A stretch of 64,000 nucleotides of DNA from the NCBI GenBank assembly GCA_021029595.1, contig JAJJOY010000003.1, forward strand, positions 410,277 to 474,276. Direction: 5' to 3'. The notes under the pieces are model-generated. The model made no database searches, was not told the DNA's origin, and was given only the letters and a program-made list of their open reading frames with translations. Of this stretch, positions 18,243 to 26,614 are shown piece after piece (the first letter of the stretch is position 1; each line of letters begins with the position of its first letter). The position numbers and the translations under genes are program-made. Origin of the DNA: Hominenteromicrobium mulieris. GTDB taxonomy: Bacteria; Bacillota; Clostridia; Oscillospirales; Acutalibacteraceae.

Positions 18243-18848
18243 ATGGAAAATGAAAAATCGACAGGTAACAAGTACACTGTCAAAGACGCGGCAATCATCG
18301 GTATCTTCTGTGCGGTCATGTTCGTTGTATTTATGGTCTATTCGATCCTGACCGGCGCTTCACTGTTCTATTCCATGATTTTTAACGCCGCTGGTGCGGC
18401 ACTTATCCTCGCACCGTTCTATGTTTATATGTGCATGAAAGTCGGCAAGCATGGCCCCGCTCTTGTCTACAATATCATGTGGGCGATTATCGCCGGATTG
18501 ATGATGGGGCCATTTATGATTCCGTGGTTTTTGGGCGGCGGTATCATCGCAGAGCTTTCCATGTGCGGAAAGGATGCCTACCATGACATTAAGCGTGTGT
18601 CTATTTCGTGGGTAATCACGGCACTGGTTCGCGCTGCACATGGTATGTCAGAAATTTGGTTTTTCAAAGACGCATTTCTTGCCACCGGCGTCAGCGAGCA
18701 GCAGGTTCAGGTTCAGACCCAGTATTACACCGATCCGAAGTACGTCCTTTTGAGCCTGGCTGTCACCGCTATCCTGGCCGTCCTTGGCTGCATGATTAGT
18801 AACAAACTGATTGTGAAGCACTTCAGAAAGAGTGGTGCGATTAAATAA
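18243..18848 (+). CDS. MptD-like putative ECF transporter S component
   Basis: A 201-residue membrane protein with five to six hydrophobic segments (IGIFCAVMFVVFMVYSI, ALILAPFYVYMCM, and others). It matches the Trep_Strep/MptD family of substrate-binding S components of energy-coupling-factor importers. The start ATG 18,243 has AAAGGAGGATTTCCAA upstream. It is followed at once by EcfT and a fused EcfA, so a whole importer is encoded. The substrate is not known; the DtxR-like gene downstream suggests a metal complex. Confidence 0.82.
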   Translation: MENEKSTGNKYTVKDAAIIGIFCAVMFVVFMVYSILTGASLFYSMIFNAAGAALILAPFYVYMCMKVGKHGPALVYNIMWAIIAGLMMGPFMIPWFLGGGIIAELSMCGKDAYHDIKRVSISWVITALVRAAHGMSEIWFFKDAFLATGVSEQQVQVQTQYYTDPKYVLLSLAVTAILAVLGCMISNKLIVKHFRKSGAIK

Positions 18849-18851
18849 ACT

Positions 18852-19529
18852 ATGAGCATGAAATTTGATTTTCGAACCAAATTGCTTGTCATAGTTCTCA
18901 CTATGTCGCTTGTGGCGGTGCTCACAAGCGACATTTTGATATACACACTTTTTGGCGTTTTGAGCGTGTATCTGATTATTCAGGGCTTTGGCAGGCAGAC
19001 AATAAAATATTTGATCGTCTGCGGTATTTTTATCGTGTTGAGGTTGCTTTCAGGAGGACAGGGCATTACCATTCTTATGCCGGAAATGTTCCTGTTCATG
19101 GTGCTGCGTATTTTGATGATGGTTATGGCTGCGCAGCCCGTGATTGGTATGCCGCCGGGAGAAGTTGTAGCAGTTTTTAAGAAAATCCACGCGCCTAATG
19201 GAATTGCCCTGCCCGTAACCTTCATGCTGCGTTTCTTCCCTACTGTGCGCAGTGAATTTTCTGATGTGTTTTCCTCCCTTCGACTGCGAAAGCTGTTGTC
19301 ATGGAAACACCCTCTGGACGCAATGGAGTATATTGTTACGCCTGTTATTTTCCGTTCATCCAGAATAGCCGAAGAACTTGCCGCTTCTGCTGAAAGCAGG
19401 GGGATTTCCAATCCTGGGAAACATACCTGCCGCAGAAAAATAGAATTTCAAAAAAGAGATTGGATTATGTGCGTGATTGCTGTTTGTGTAACTGCATTCT
19501 ATTTTGTGCTGGAAAGGACGGTAGCATAA
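18852..19529 (+). CDS. ECF transporter transmembrane component EcfT (CbiQ family)
   Basis: A 225-residue CbiQ/EcfT-type protein with hydrophobic segments near residues 10-60 and 75-95 and one at the C-terminus. The conserved coupling region SAESRGISNPG, resembling the A-R-G motif that docks onto the ATPases, lies near residues 178-188. It begins three bases after the S component stop and its own stop overlaps the next start as TAATG, so the three genes form one translational unit. Confidence 0.85.
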   Translation: MSMKFDFRTKLLVIVLTMSLVAVLTSDILIYTLFGVLSVYLIIQGFGRQTIKYLIVCGIFIVLRLLSGGQGITILMPEMFLFMVLRILMMVMAAQPVIGMPPGEVVAVFKKIHAPNGIALPVTFMLRFFPTVRSEFSDVFSSLRLRKLLSWKHPLDAMEYIVTPVIFRSSRIAEELAASAESRGISNPGKHTCRRKIEFQKRDWIMCVIAVCVTAFYFVLERTVA

Positions 19530-21010
19530 TGGTAAATGATAAAGCAAGGCGATCCGTTATCCAGTTTAAAGATGTATCTTTTGAATATCCGGGAGCCGAA
19601 ACAGATAGTATCCATCATATCAGCCTCGATGTAAAAGAGGGCGAGTTTCTTGTTCTGACTGGAGGGAGCGGCTGCGGAAAGACAACTTTAACACGATTGG
19701 TAAACGGGTTAGGCGAACAATTTTACGAAGGGACACTGAAAGGGCGCATCACACTGTTGGGACGCAACATATCGGAATATCCTCTGTATGAAATCGGGAA
19801 AAAAGTAGGTTCAATCTTTCAAGATCCAAAGAGCCAGTTTTTTGCCAGTATTACAGAGGATGAGATTTCGTTTGGGTGTGAAAATTATGGCGTTCCGTAT
19901 GAAGAATTGGATAGGCGGGTTTCAAGTGCAATCAAGCGTATTAACGGAGATATGCTGCGAGGGAAAGAAATTTATCCGATGTCCAGCGGGGAAAAACAGA
20001 AAATAGCGGTGGCATCCGTCAATGCTGTTGATCCGGATATTTATGTGTTTGATGAACCTTCGGCCAATTTGGATATGTATTCCGTTGAGGCGCTTAAAAA
20101 TTTGATGGGTGGACTTAAAGCGGAAGGCCACACAATCATTGTTGCTGAACACCGGCTTTATTATCTTACTGACCTTGCAGACCGTTTTCTCTATATGGAA
20201 AACGGGAGCATAAAAGAAGAATGGACGGCGGGAGAACTGCGCTCTATTCCAGAAGAAAAAAGACGAGCCATAGGAATACGAGCGGCAGATTTGCACCATA
20301 TTGAAGTAGATATTTCCCCTGTAAAAGAAAAAGATATGACGATGGAGGTAAAGGATTTGGCGTTTTCCTATCGCAAACATCCGGTTTTCCATGATGTATC
20401 TTTTCAGGCGTATGCTGGTGATCTGATTGCGATTGTAGGCCATAACGGAATAGGAAAAACTACTTTGTCGAATATTCTTTGTGGTATGCAAAAGGAAAAA
20501 GAGGGTCAGGTCATATATAACGGGACAAAGGTATCTAAAGGCAAACGGAAGAATTTTGCCTACTTTGTTATGCAAAATACAGATTGCCAGTTGTTTGGGG
20601 ACAGCGTAGAAGAAGAACTGCTATTAAACGGAAAAGGCAGTCCCCAGGAGCAACGCGATGATCTGCTAAAACTATATGGCTTGTTTGAATGGAAAGAACG
20701 GCATCCCGCTACTCTTTCCGGCGGGCAGAAACAACGACTCACTCTCGCAGTATCGGATTGGATAGATACCCCCGTTTTGATTTTGGATGAGCCTACCAGC
20801 GGTCTTGATTTCAAAAATATGATGAGAATATCGGAGCATTTGAAAGCTCTGGCGCAAAAAGGAAAGACCATTTTAATCATTACCCACGATTATGAATTTG
20901 CCGCTATGACTTGCAATCGGGTTCTGCATTTCGTTGATGAAGGTCATGTAGAAACATTTCCGTTACAGGAAAATTTGTCCCGCTTATACTCCTGCCTTAT
21001 GTGTCAATGA
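19529..21010 (+). CDS. ECF transporter ATPase, two EcfA domains fused
   Basis: A 493-residue protein made of two ABC ATPase domains. The first has Walker A GGSGCGKTT near residue 50 and signature MSSGEKQK; the second has GHNGIGKTT near residue 305 and signature LSGGQKQR, with Walker B VLILDEPTSG. A fusion replaces the usual EcfA-EcfA' heterodimer. The ATG at 19,529 overlaps the ecfT stop, while the upstream in-frame start lies inside ecfT and is not needed. Confidence 0.9.
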   Translation: MVNDKARRSVIQFKDVSFEYPGAETDSIHHISLDVKEGEFLVLTGGSGCGKTTLTRLVNGLGEQFYEGTLKGRITLLGRNISEYPLYEIGKKVGSIFQDPKSQFFASITEDEISFGCENYGVPYEELDRRVSSAIKRINGDMLRGKEIYPMSSGEKQKIAVASVNAVDPDIYVFDEPSANLDMYSVEALKNLMGGLKAEGHTIIVAEHRLYYLTDLADRFLYMENGSIKEEWTAGELRSIPEEKRRAIGIRAADLHHIEVDISPVKEKDMTMEVKDLAFSYRKHPVFHDVSFQAYAGDLIAIVGHNGIGKTTLSNILCGMQKEKEGQVIYNGTKVSKGKRKNFAYFVMQNTDCQLFGDSVEEELLLNGKGSPQEQRDDLLKLYGLFEWKERHPATLSGGQKQRLTLAVSDWIDTPVLILDEPTSGLDFKNMMRISEHLKALAQKGKTILIITHDYEFAAMTCNRVLHFVDEGHVETFPLQENLSRLYSCLMCQ

Positions 21011-21015
21011 ATTAT

Positions 21016-21113
21016 GTGTCCGATTGGATAGATACGCTCTGTATGGAGTGGCAGAAACAACCGAATGATTTTATGATAATAGACGGGTTATAAAATGCTA
21101 ACCCGTCTATTAT
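21016..21113 (+). repeat. copy of the araC 3' end plus 15-bp hairpin upstream of the ABC pair
   Basis: Bases 21,016-21,058 (GTGTCCGATTGGATAGA ... GTATGGAGTGGCAGAAA) match the last codons of the AraC gene at about 18,076-18,118. Then comes a perfect 15-bp inverted repeat at 21,076-21,090 and 21,099-21,113; a weaker form of its core occurs upstream of the MptD-like gene near 18,192-18,216. There is no T-run, so this is not a standard terminator. It may be a recombination scar or a shared control site. Confidence 0.6.
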
Positions 21114-21132
21114 TGCGAAAGGAGACTTGCTT

Positions 21133-22941
21133 ATGGAGAAGCAAAAAAATGGAGAACTGTCCAGAATGTTCGGATATGCAGGGAAATTCCATGTTTTGAC
21201 TGTTTTGGGATGTGTTCTCTCCGGAATCAGTACCATTTTATCTATGCTGCCTTTTGTTTGCATTTGGCTCGTCATCCGCGATTTAATCCAGGCTTTTGCT
21301 GCCGGGGATATATCTCTTGCAACGGGGAGCGCCCATTATGCGTGGATGGCGGTTGTGTTTGCAGCGGCAAGCATTTTAATTTATTTTATCGCCCTGAACT
21401 GTACTCATCTGGCGGCGTTTCGTACAGCCACCAATATGAGAAAATCTGCAATTCATCATATCGTGACGCTGCCGTTGGGGTATTTCAGCCAAAATGCAAG
21501 CGGACGGCTCAGAAACATCATTGATGATAATGCAGGGCTTACAGAAGGATTTCTGGCCCATCAGCTTCCCGATCTGACCGGAGCCGCAGTTATGCCGGTT
21601 GCCGTTATTATTTTGATTTTCCTTTTTGACTGGCGGCTGGGAATTTGCTGCCTGATACCTATGGGAATCAGTGTCATCTTTCTCAAACAGATGATGGGTG
21701 GAGATAATGCGCAGTTTATGGGCAAGTATATGACTGCACTGGAAACAATGAATAAAGAAGCTGTGGAATATATTCGCGGTATTCCTGTTGTAAAAGTATT
21801 TCAGCAAACTATTTATTCCTTCAAAAACTTTCACGCTGCAATAGAAGAATACGAAAAATTTGCTTCCGGGTATGCCTTAAAATGCCGTATTCCTCTTACG
21901 GGATTTACAGTAACACTGAACGGCACATTTGTTTTTCTTATTCCAGTCGCCATGTTTATTTTGTCCGGGGTCAGCGGCCAGGCGGCTTATGAAAATGTTG
22001 TGCTGGATTTTCTGTTTTACAGTTTGTTTACTCCGGTCTGTGCAACTATGATGAACCGTATCATGTTTGCCAGCGAGCAGCTTATGGCGGCTAAAAGTGC
22101 AGTCAGCCGGGTGGATGAAATTTTGCAGGAAAAGCCCTTGAAGGAGCCGGAACATCCCCTGATCCCGGCAGATGCTTCGATTGTGTTTTCGGATGTTTCC
22201 TTCGCCTATCCAGGGGCCAAAGAGAAGGCCTTAGACCATATCAGCTTTGAGGTTCCGACAGGAAAAACAGTGGCGCTTGTTGGTGCCTCCGGCAGCGGTA
22301 AAAGTACAGCGGCAAGCCTCATTCCCCGATTTTATGATGTTCAGTCAGGTTCCGTTACGATTGGCGGCGTGAATGTACGCAATATTGAGAAGCAGGAACT
22401 GATGAAAAGAGTTGCTTTCGTGTTTCAGAATACCTGTCTGTTCAAGGACACCTTGATGAATAATATTAAGGCGGCCCGCCCGGACGCTACCAGGGAAGAA
22501 GTCTTGAGAGCGGCTGATGAAGCACAATGCAAAGATATTATTGACCGCCTCCCGGATGGGCTTGATACGCTCGTTGGAACAGGAGGCACATATCTCTCAG
22601 GAGGTGAAAATCAAAGGATTGCTCTTGCAAGGGCAATTTTAAAAGACGCCCCTATTATTGTACTGGATGAAGCCACAGCATTTGCAGATGCCGAAAATGA
22701 ACATCAGATACAGCTCGCTTTTGAGCGGCTGACCCAAAACAAAACGGTTATGATGATTGCCCACCGGCTCTCTACGATACAAGACGCAGACCTTATCCTG
22801 GTGTTCAAGGAGGGGCAGATTGCAGAAAGAGGTACGCATGAAGAATTGGTAGCCTTAAATGGTATTTATTCTTCTATGTGGAAGGATTACCAGACCTCGA
22901 TTGCCTGGAAGGTCGGAAAGGAGGATGAGCAGCATGATTAA
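21133..22941 (+). CDS. ABC transporter, fused permease-ATPase (first of a pair)
   Basis: A 602-residue type IV (exporter-fold) ABC half-transporter: membrane domain with six segments in residues 20-300 and ATPase domain from about 340, with Walker A GASGSGKST, signature LSGGENQR and Walker B IIVLDEAT. It starts at ATG 21,133 behind AAAGGAGACTTGCTT and overlaps the next gene by 8 bases, so the two form a heterodimer. YbtP/YbtQ and IrtA/IrtB have this architecture and import siderophores; the AraC, ECF and DtxR-like neighbours point the same way, but export of a compound cannot be excluded. Confidence 0.85.
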   Translation: MEKQKNGELSRMFGYAGKFHVLTVLGCVLSGISTILSMLPFVCIWLVIRDLIQAFAAGDISLATGSAHYAWMAVVFAAASILIYFIALNCTHLAAFRTATNMRKSAIHHIVTLPLGYFSQNASGRLRNIIDDNAGLTEGFLAHQLPDLTGAAVMPVAVIILIFLFDWRLGICCLIPMGISVIFLKQMMGGDNAQFMGKYMTALETMNKEAVEYIRGIPVVKVFQQTIYSFKNFHAAIEEYEKFASGYALKCRIPLTGFTVTLNGTFVFLIPVAMFILSGVSGQAAYENVVLDFLFYSLFTPVCATMMNRIMFASEQLMAAKSAVSRVDEILQEKPLKEPEHPLIPADASIVFSDVSFAYPGAKEKALDHISFEVPTGKTVALVGASGSGKSTAASLIPRFYDVQSGSVTIGGVNVRNIEKQELMKRVAFVFQNTCLFKDTLMNNIKAARPDATREEVLRAADEAQCKDIIDRLPDGLDTLVGTGGTYLSGGENQRIALARAILKDAPIIVLDEATAFADAENEHQIQLAFERLTQNKTVMMIAHRLSTIQDADLILVFKEGQIAERGTHEELVALNGIYSSMWKDYQTSIAWKVGKEDEQHD

Positions 22942-24682
22942 GGCGTTAAAAAAGAAGTATGCGTTAAGCGATCAGGGTGCAAAAGACCTGTTAAAAGGGA
23001 TCGTTTATTCGGTGCTGGCCAATATCAGCCTTATGTTTCCTGTTATTCTTCTGGCTATCGTCCTCAATCAGCTTCTTGCGCCTGTTTTGGGAGCGAGTGC
23101 GCCAGAGATCAGTGCCGCCGTTTACACTGTGATTGGAATTGTGATTTTAGCTGTTGTTTTTATTTTTCATTATTGCCAGTACACCGCGACATATCTCGGG
23201 ACGTATGATGAAAGCGCAAGGCGGCGTATCGGGCTTGCGGAAAAATTGCGTACCCTTCCGCTGACCTTCTTCCACCAGCGTGATCTTGCTGACCTGACAA
23301 GCACAATTATGGGCGACTGTGCAAACTTTGAACACGCATTTTCTCATACGGTTCCACAATTCTTTGGAGCAGTTATCTCTACGGGGATTGTTTGTATCGG
23401 CCTGCTGATTTTCAACTGGCAAATGGGTTTGGCTCTTCTTTGGGTAGCTCCGATTTCATTTGCAATCGTTATTCTGTCACGGAAATGGCAGGAAAAACTC
23501 AGCAAAAAGCACATGAACGCAAGACTGGAGCTTGCAGAAGGCATTCAGGAATGTTTGGAAACCGTACAGGATATAAAGGCTTGCAATCAGGAAGAAGATT
23601 ATCTTCGCAAATTGGACGCAAAGATGGATGCTGCGGAAAAAGCACAGATTTCATCCGAAATGACAACGGCAAGTCTGCTGACAACCGGCCAGATGTTTTT
23701 ACGGCTCGGTTTGGCAACGGTGATTGTAGTAGGTAATAGTCTTGTGGTAAGTGGAGATACCTCTCTGTTTACCTATATTCTGTTTTTGATTGCTGCCTCC
23801 CGCCTGTACGATCCGCTTTCCGGGGCGATGTCAAATATGGCAGAGCTGTTTTCTGTACAGCTTCAGGTGAACCGCTTGAAAGAAATAGAGGAATACCCGG
23901 AAGAAACCGGTGAGAAGAATATCCATACAAACGGGTACGATATTACATTCGATCATGTCCAGTTTTCTTACGAAAAGGGCAAACCGGTACTGAGGGATGT
24001 TTCGTTTACTGCAAAACAGGGACAGGTCACTGCATTGGTTGGCCCGTCCGGCGGCGGCAAAAGTACAGTCGCAAAACTGGCAGCCAAATTTTATCCTCTG
24101 GACGGAGGAAGAATACTGTTGGGCGGAACCGATATTGCTCCGCTAAATTCAACCATGTTGATGAAAAACTTCTCTATCGTTTTTCAAGATGTTGTGCTGT
24201 TTAATAACACCATCATGGAAAATATTCGTGTCGGTAAAAAGGACGCAACGGATGAAGAAGTGATTGCCGCAGCTAAAGCAGCGCAGTGTGATGAATTTAT
24301 TTCAAAATTGTCGGACGGCTATCAGACGGTGATCGGAGAAAATGGTTCAACACTATCTGGCGGTGAGTGCCAGCGCCTTTCTATCGCACGTGCTCTTTTG
24401 AAAGACGCTCCTGTTATTCTTCTGGATGAAGCTACTGCTTCTCTTGATGTAGATAACGAAACTGAAATTCAAAACGCAATATCCAGGCTGGTAAAAGGCA
24501 AGACAGTTCTTATAATCGCTCACAGAATGAGGACGGTGGAAGCTGCCGATAACATCGTTGTATTGTCAGATGGTATTGTAGCCGAAAACGGAACTCACGA
24601 AGAACTTATGAAAGAAAATGGCCTCTATCATAGGCTGGTCGATTTGCAGACAGCTTCTGCAAATTGGAAGTTAAGCGTTTAA
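22934..24682 (+). CDS. ABC transporter, fused permease-ATPase (second of a pair)
   Basis: A 582-residue half-transporter with six membrane segments in the N-terminal 300 residues and an ATPase domain with Walker A GPSGGGKST, signature LSGGECQR and Walker B VILLDEAT. Both nucleotide sites of the pair look catalytically complete. The start ATG 22,934 has AAAGGAGG nine bases upstream; the ATG at 22,925 touches that RBS and is unlikely. It is the partner of the preceding gene. Confidence 0.85.
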   Translation: MIKALKKKYALSDQGAKDLLKGIVYSVLANISLMFPVILLAIVLNQLLAPVLGASAPEISAAVYTVIGIVILAVVFIFHYCQYTATYLGTYDESARRRIGLAEKLRTLPLTFFHQRDLADLTSTIMGDCANFEHAFSHTVPQFFGAVISTGIVCIGLLIFNWQMGLALLWVAPISFAIVILSRKWQEKLSKKHMNARLELAEGIQECLETVQDIKACNQEEDYLRKLDAKMDAAEKAQISSEMTTASLLTTGQMFLRLGLATVIVVGNSLVVSGDTSLFTYILFLIAASRLYDPLSGAMSNMAELFSVQLQVNRLKEIEEYPEETGEKNIHTNGYDITFDHVQFSYEKGKPVLRDVSFTAKQGQVTALVGPSGGGKSTVAKLAAKFYPLDGGRILLGGTDIAPLNSTMLMKNFSIVFQDVVLFNNTIMENIRVGKKDATDEEVIAAAKAAQCDEFISKLSDGYQTVIGENGSTLSGGECQRLSIARALLKDAPVILLDEATASLDVDNETEIQNAISRLVKGKTVLIIAHRMRTVEAADNIVVLSDGIVAENGTHEELMKENGLYHRLVDLQTASANWKLSV

Positions 24683-24700
24683 TCATAAAAGGAGGTACTG

Positions 24701-25069
24701 ATGAAACTTCATGCGTCCGGGGAGGACTACCTGGAGGCCATACTTGTTCTCCATAAGAAGATGGGCATGGTGCGCTCCGTGGATGTCGCCCGGCACCTGG
24801 AGGTCACAAAGCCCAGCGTGTGCCATGCGGTGGCGACCCTGCGGGACGGGGGCTTCCTGACGATGGACAGCGACTATTTTCTGCACCTAACCGACGTGGG
24901 GCGGGAAGTGGCGGAGCAGATCTACGAAAAGCACCGCTTCTTTACCGACCGGCTGATTGAGGCCGGCGCAGACCCGGAAACGGCGGAACGGGACGCCTGC
25001 CGGATGGAGCATGTCATCAGCCAGGAGTCCTTCGAGCATCTGAAAAATGCTTACAAAACAAAAGAATAA
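24701..25069 (+). CDS. DtxR/MntR-like metal-dependent repressor, short form
   Basis: A 122-residue protein with the N-terminal winged helix of the DtxR family (EDYLEAILVLHKK, VDVARHLEVTKPSV) and the metal-binding/dimerization domain with HxxxxRLIE-like and C-x2-EHVIS features (DACRMEHVISQESFEH). It lacks the SH3-like third domain, as MntR does. RBS AAAGGAGGTACTG. It ends the transporter cassette and probably senses iron or manganese. Its base composition is clearly more GC-rich than that of the ABC genes, so it may have a separate origin. Confidence 0.85.
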   Translation: MKLHASGEDYLEAILVLHKKMGMVRSVDVARHLEVTKPSVCHAVATLRDGGFLTMDSDYFLHLTDVGREVAEQIYEKHRFFTDRLIEAGADPETAERDACRMEHVISQESFEHLKNAYKTKE

Positions 25070-25099
25070 TAAACTGCCCGCATAGCAAACGGGTGAAAC

Positions 25100-25138
25100 A
25101 GTAACGCGGCCGGGCACATCGAACCCGACCGCGTTACT
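25100..25138 (+). terminator. stem-loop between convergent dtxR-like and xre genes
   Basis: AGTAACGCGG (25,100-25,109) pairs perfectly with CCGCGTTACT (25,129-25,138). There is no proper T-run on either side, so termination is likely weak; its place between two convergent genes still supports such a role. Confidence 0.5.
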
Positions 25139-25463
25139 CGTCTTTCTGAAAGGCTTCCGCCTGTTTGCAGAGCGCGATAAATTTTTCGATCTCTGCTTCG
25201 CTTTTCCCGGCAAAAAAGTCCACAACTGTTTTCGAGACTGTCTGATTTACCATTTCCGGGAAGATGGCGGCGTCCACGCTGATATTCAGTTCTTTGGCGA
25301 CAAGGACCACCGTTTCAAATTTCGGATTACTCTGGCAGGTCTCCAAATCTATGATTGTGCGGGGGTTCATACCGAGGCGTTCAGCTAACTGCTTCTGCGT
25401 CAGATGCTGGCGCTTCCGTTCTGACCGCACCTTCCATGCAAATAGATCCAGCGGATTGTTCAC
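25134..25463 (-). CDS. XRE family helix-turn-helix regulator
   Basis: A 109-residue protein with an N-terminal Cro/CI-type HTH (LTQKQLAERLGMNPRTIIDLE, shown here only in part as a motif of residues 20-40) and a helical C-terminal part. The start is GTG 25,463 with AGAGGTG upstream. It probably controls ICE maintenance or transfer genes; its promoter region faces the regulatory stretch before the sigma-like gene, which makes those genes plausible targets. Confidence 0.82.
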   Translation of the reverse strand: MNNPLDLFAWKVRSERKRQHLTQKQLAERLGMNPRTIIDLETCQSNPKFETVVLVAKELNISVDAAIFPEMVNQTVSKTVVDFFAGKSEAEIEKFIALCKQAEAFQKDE

Positions 25464-25568
25464 TACACATCACCTCTACATCATTGTAGGGTGTGCTTCC
25501 GCTCATATAAATAACCATACAGCTCATGCAAAGTGAATTATAACTCATATTTCGGAGTAAAGGGGGAT

Positions 25569-25664
25569 ATGGATGAGAGCGCCAACACAAAGGAGGTCAA
25601 AATAAGGCGGGGTTTACCGTTTGTACGGCGGACGCCCATGCCACTACGAAAAATATTCCAATAA
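25569..25664 (+). CDS. possible 31-codon leader peptide
   Basis: An ATG preceded by TAAAGGGGGAT opens a 31-codon frame, rich in Arg and Lys, that stops seven bases before a perfect 10-bp terminator stem at 25,671. The spacing resembles leader peptides of transcription attenuators. No homology is recognised, and the frame may be chance. Confidence 0.35.
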   Translation: MDESANTKEVKIRRGLPFVRRTPMPLRKIFQ

Positions 25665-25670
25665 CGCAGC

Positions 25671-25712
25671 AGCGAGCCATGCTCATGAAAGTGAGTTATG
25701 GCTCGCTTTTTA
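25671..25712 (+). terminator. perfect 10-bp terminator hairpin, possible attenuator
   Basis: AGCGAGCCAT (25,671-25,680) and ATGGCTCGCT (25,698-25,707) form a perfect stem, with a short inner hairpin and a T-run TTTTTATAT after it. It lies between a short leader frame and the sigma-like gene, so it may control read-through into 25,831-26,614. Confidence 0.75.
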
Positions 25713-25830
25713 TATACTGTGGCTCGTATCTCACAAAACCCGTTTCTTTGAGCGCCTGGGCGTGGGCTGCCGCTCCCCGCCCCGTTTCGCTCTGACCCAC
25801 TGGCCTGAACGAAACGAAAGGAGCTTATCT

Positions 25831-26379
25831 ATGAGCGGCAAGAAAATTACATATAATCCCCCCGCAACGAAGCCAAAACGGCCTATCGCTGAACGAGTAG
25901 TGAGCGAAAGGGGAAGAAAAGAACTGCCTCCCGGCACGAAGGGAGGTGAGAACTTGAAACCTGACCGCCACTACGAGCACAAGCAGCACGCCTTTGACAG
26001 CTACTACAAGAAGGTGCTGAAATACGAGGCGTACAATGGCTATCGTGAGATCAGCCGCCGCCAGAAGTGTGAGGCATTGTTCAGCGAACTGTCGGAGGAG
26101 AAATTGGCCCAGCTTGCGGTTTATGACCGCTACTCCTGGGAATACACGGCCTTCCCCGTGGGAGGCGCTGTGATCCTGATTGAGGATGACCGGCTGGCCG
26201 AGGCGCTGAACGCCCTGCCCCAGAATAACCGGGACATCTTCCTGATGTACTGGTTCCTGGACATGGCAGACCGCGAGATCGCCGAGTACATGAACATGGC
26301 CCGCCGGACGGTCAACACCCGCAGGCAGAAAGCCTATCGGCTGCTGAAGGAGCTGATGGGAGGTGAAGCGGATGATTAA
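25831..26379 (+). CDS. sigma-70-like regulatory factor of the ICE
   Basis: Residues from about 60 onward form a small sigma-factor-like protein. A C-terminal region-4 helix-turn-helix (LNALPQNNRDIFLMYWF and REIAEYMNMARRTVNTRR) recognises promoters. ATG 25,831 has AAAGGAGCTTATCT and gives 182 residues. TTG 25,954, behind GGGAGGTGAGAAC, would give the usual short form beginning LKPDRHYEHK; either is possible. The next HTH gene overlaps it by 8 bases. The pair matches the regulatory genes upstream of the integrase in Tn916/Tn1549-type ICEs. Confidence 0.8.
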   Translation: MSGKKITYNPPATKPKRPIAERVVSERGRKELPPGTKGGENLKPDRHYEHKQHAFDSYYKKVLKYEAYNGYREISRRQKCEALFSELSEEKLAQLAVYDRYSWEYTAFPVGGAVILIEDDRLAEALNALPQNNRDIFLMYWFLDMADREIAEYMNMARRTVNTRRQKAYRLLKELMGGEADD

Positions 26380-26614
26380 ATCTGCGTGCACGCGGGCGTC
26401 GCTGATCCCTTATCCGGTGATCGCCGCCGCTGTCGGGGGCAACCCCGAAGCGGTGAACCGGGTAGTCCGGCACTATTCCGGCTATATCGCCGCGCTGTCT
26501 ACGAGGACAAGCTATGACCTTGACGGTTTTCCTCGTCCCCAGGTAGATGAAGATTTGCGCCGGCGGCTGGAAACGAAGCTGATTATCTCCATCCTGGGCT
26601 TTGATCTGAACTGA
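26372..26614 (+). CDS. small helix-turn-helix protein of the ICE regulatory module
   Basis: An 80-residue protein that overlaps the sigma-like gene by 8 bases (start ATG 26,372, RBS GGGAGGTGAAGCGG). Residues 12-40 (YPVIAAAVGGNPEAVNRVV) fit the conjugative-transposon HTH domain found in Orf8-like proteins. It probably acts together with the sigma-like factor in switching transfer or excision genes. Confidence 0.78.
   Translation: MIKSACTRASLIPYPVIAAAVGGNPEAVNRVVRHYSGYIAALSTRTSYDLDGFPRPQVDEDLRRRLETKLIISILGFDLN

Noticed and set aside
17070-25069. Antibiotic resistance cassette in the ICE
   Set aside because: No methylase, ribosomal protection, van or inactivating enzyme gene is seen; the gene set fits a regulated importer better, although ABC export cannot be fully excluded.
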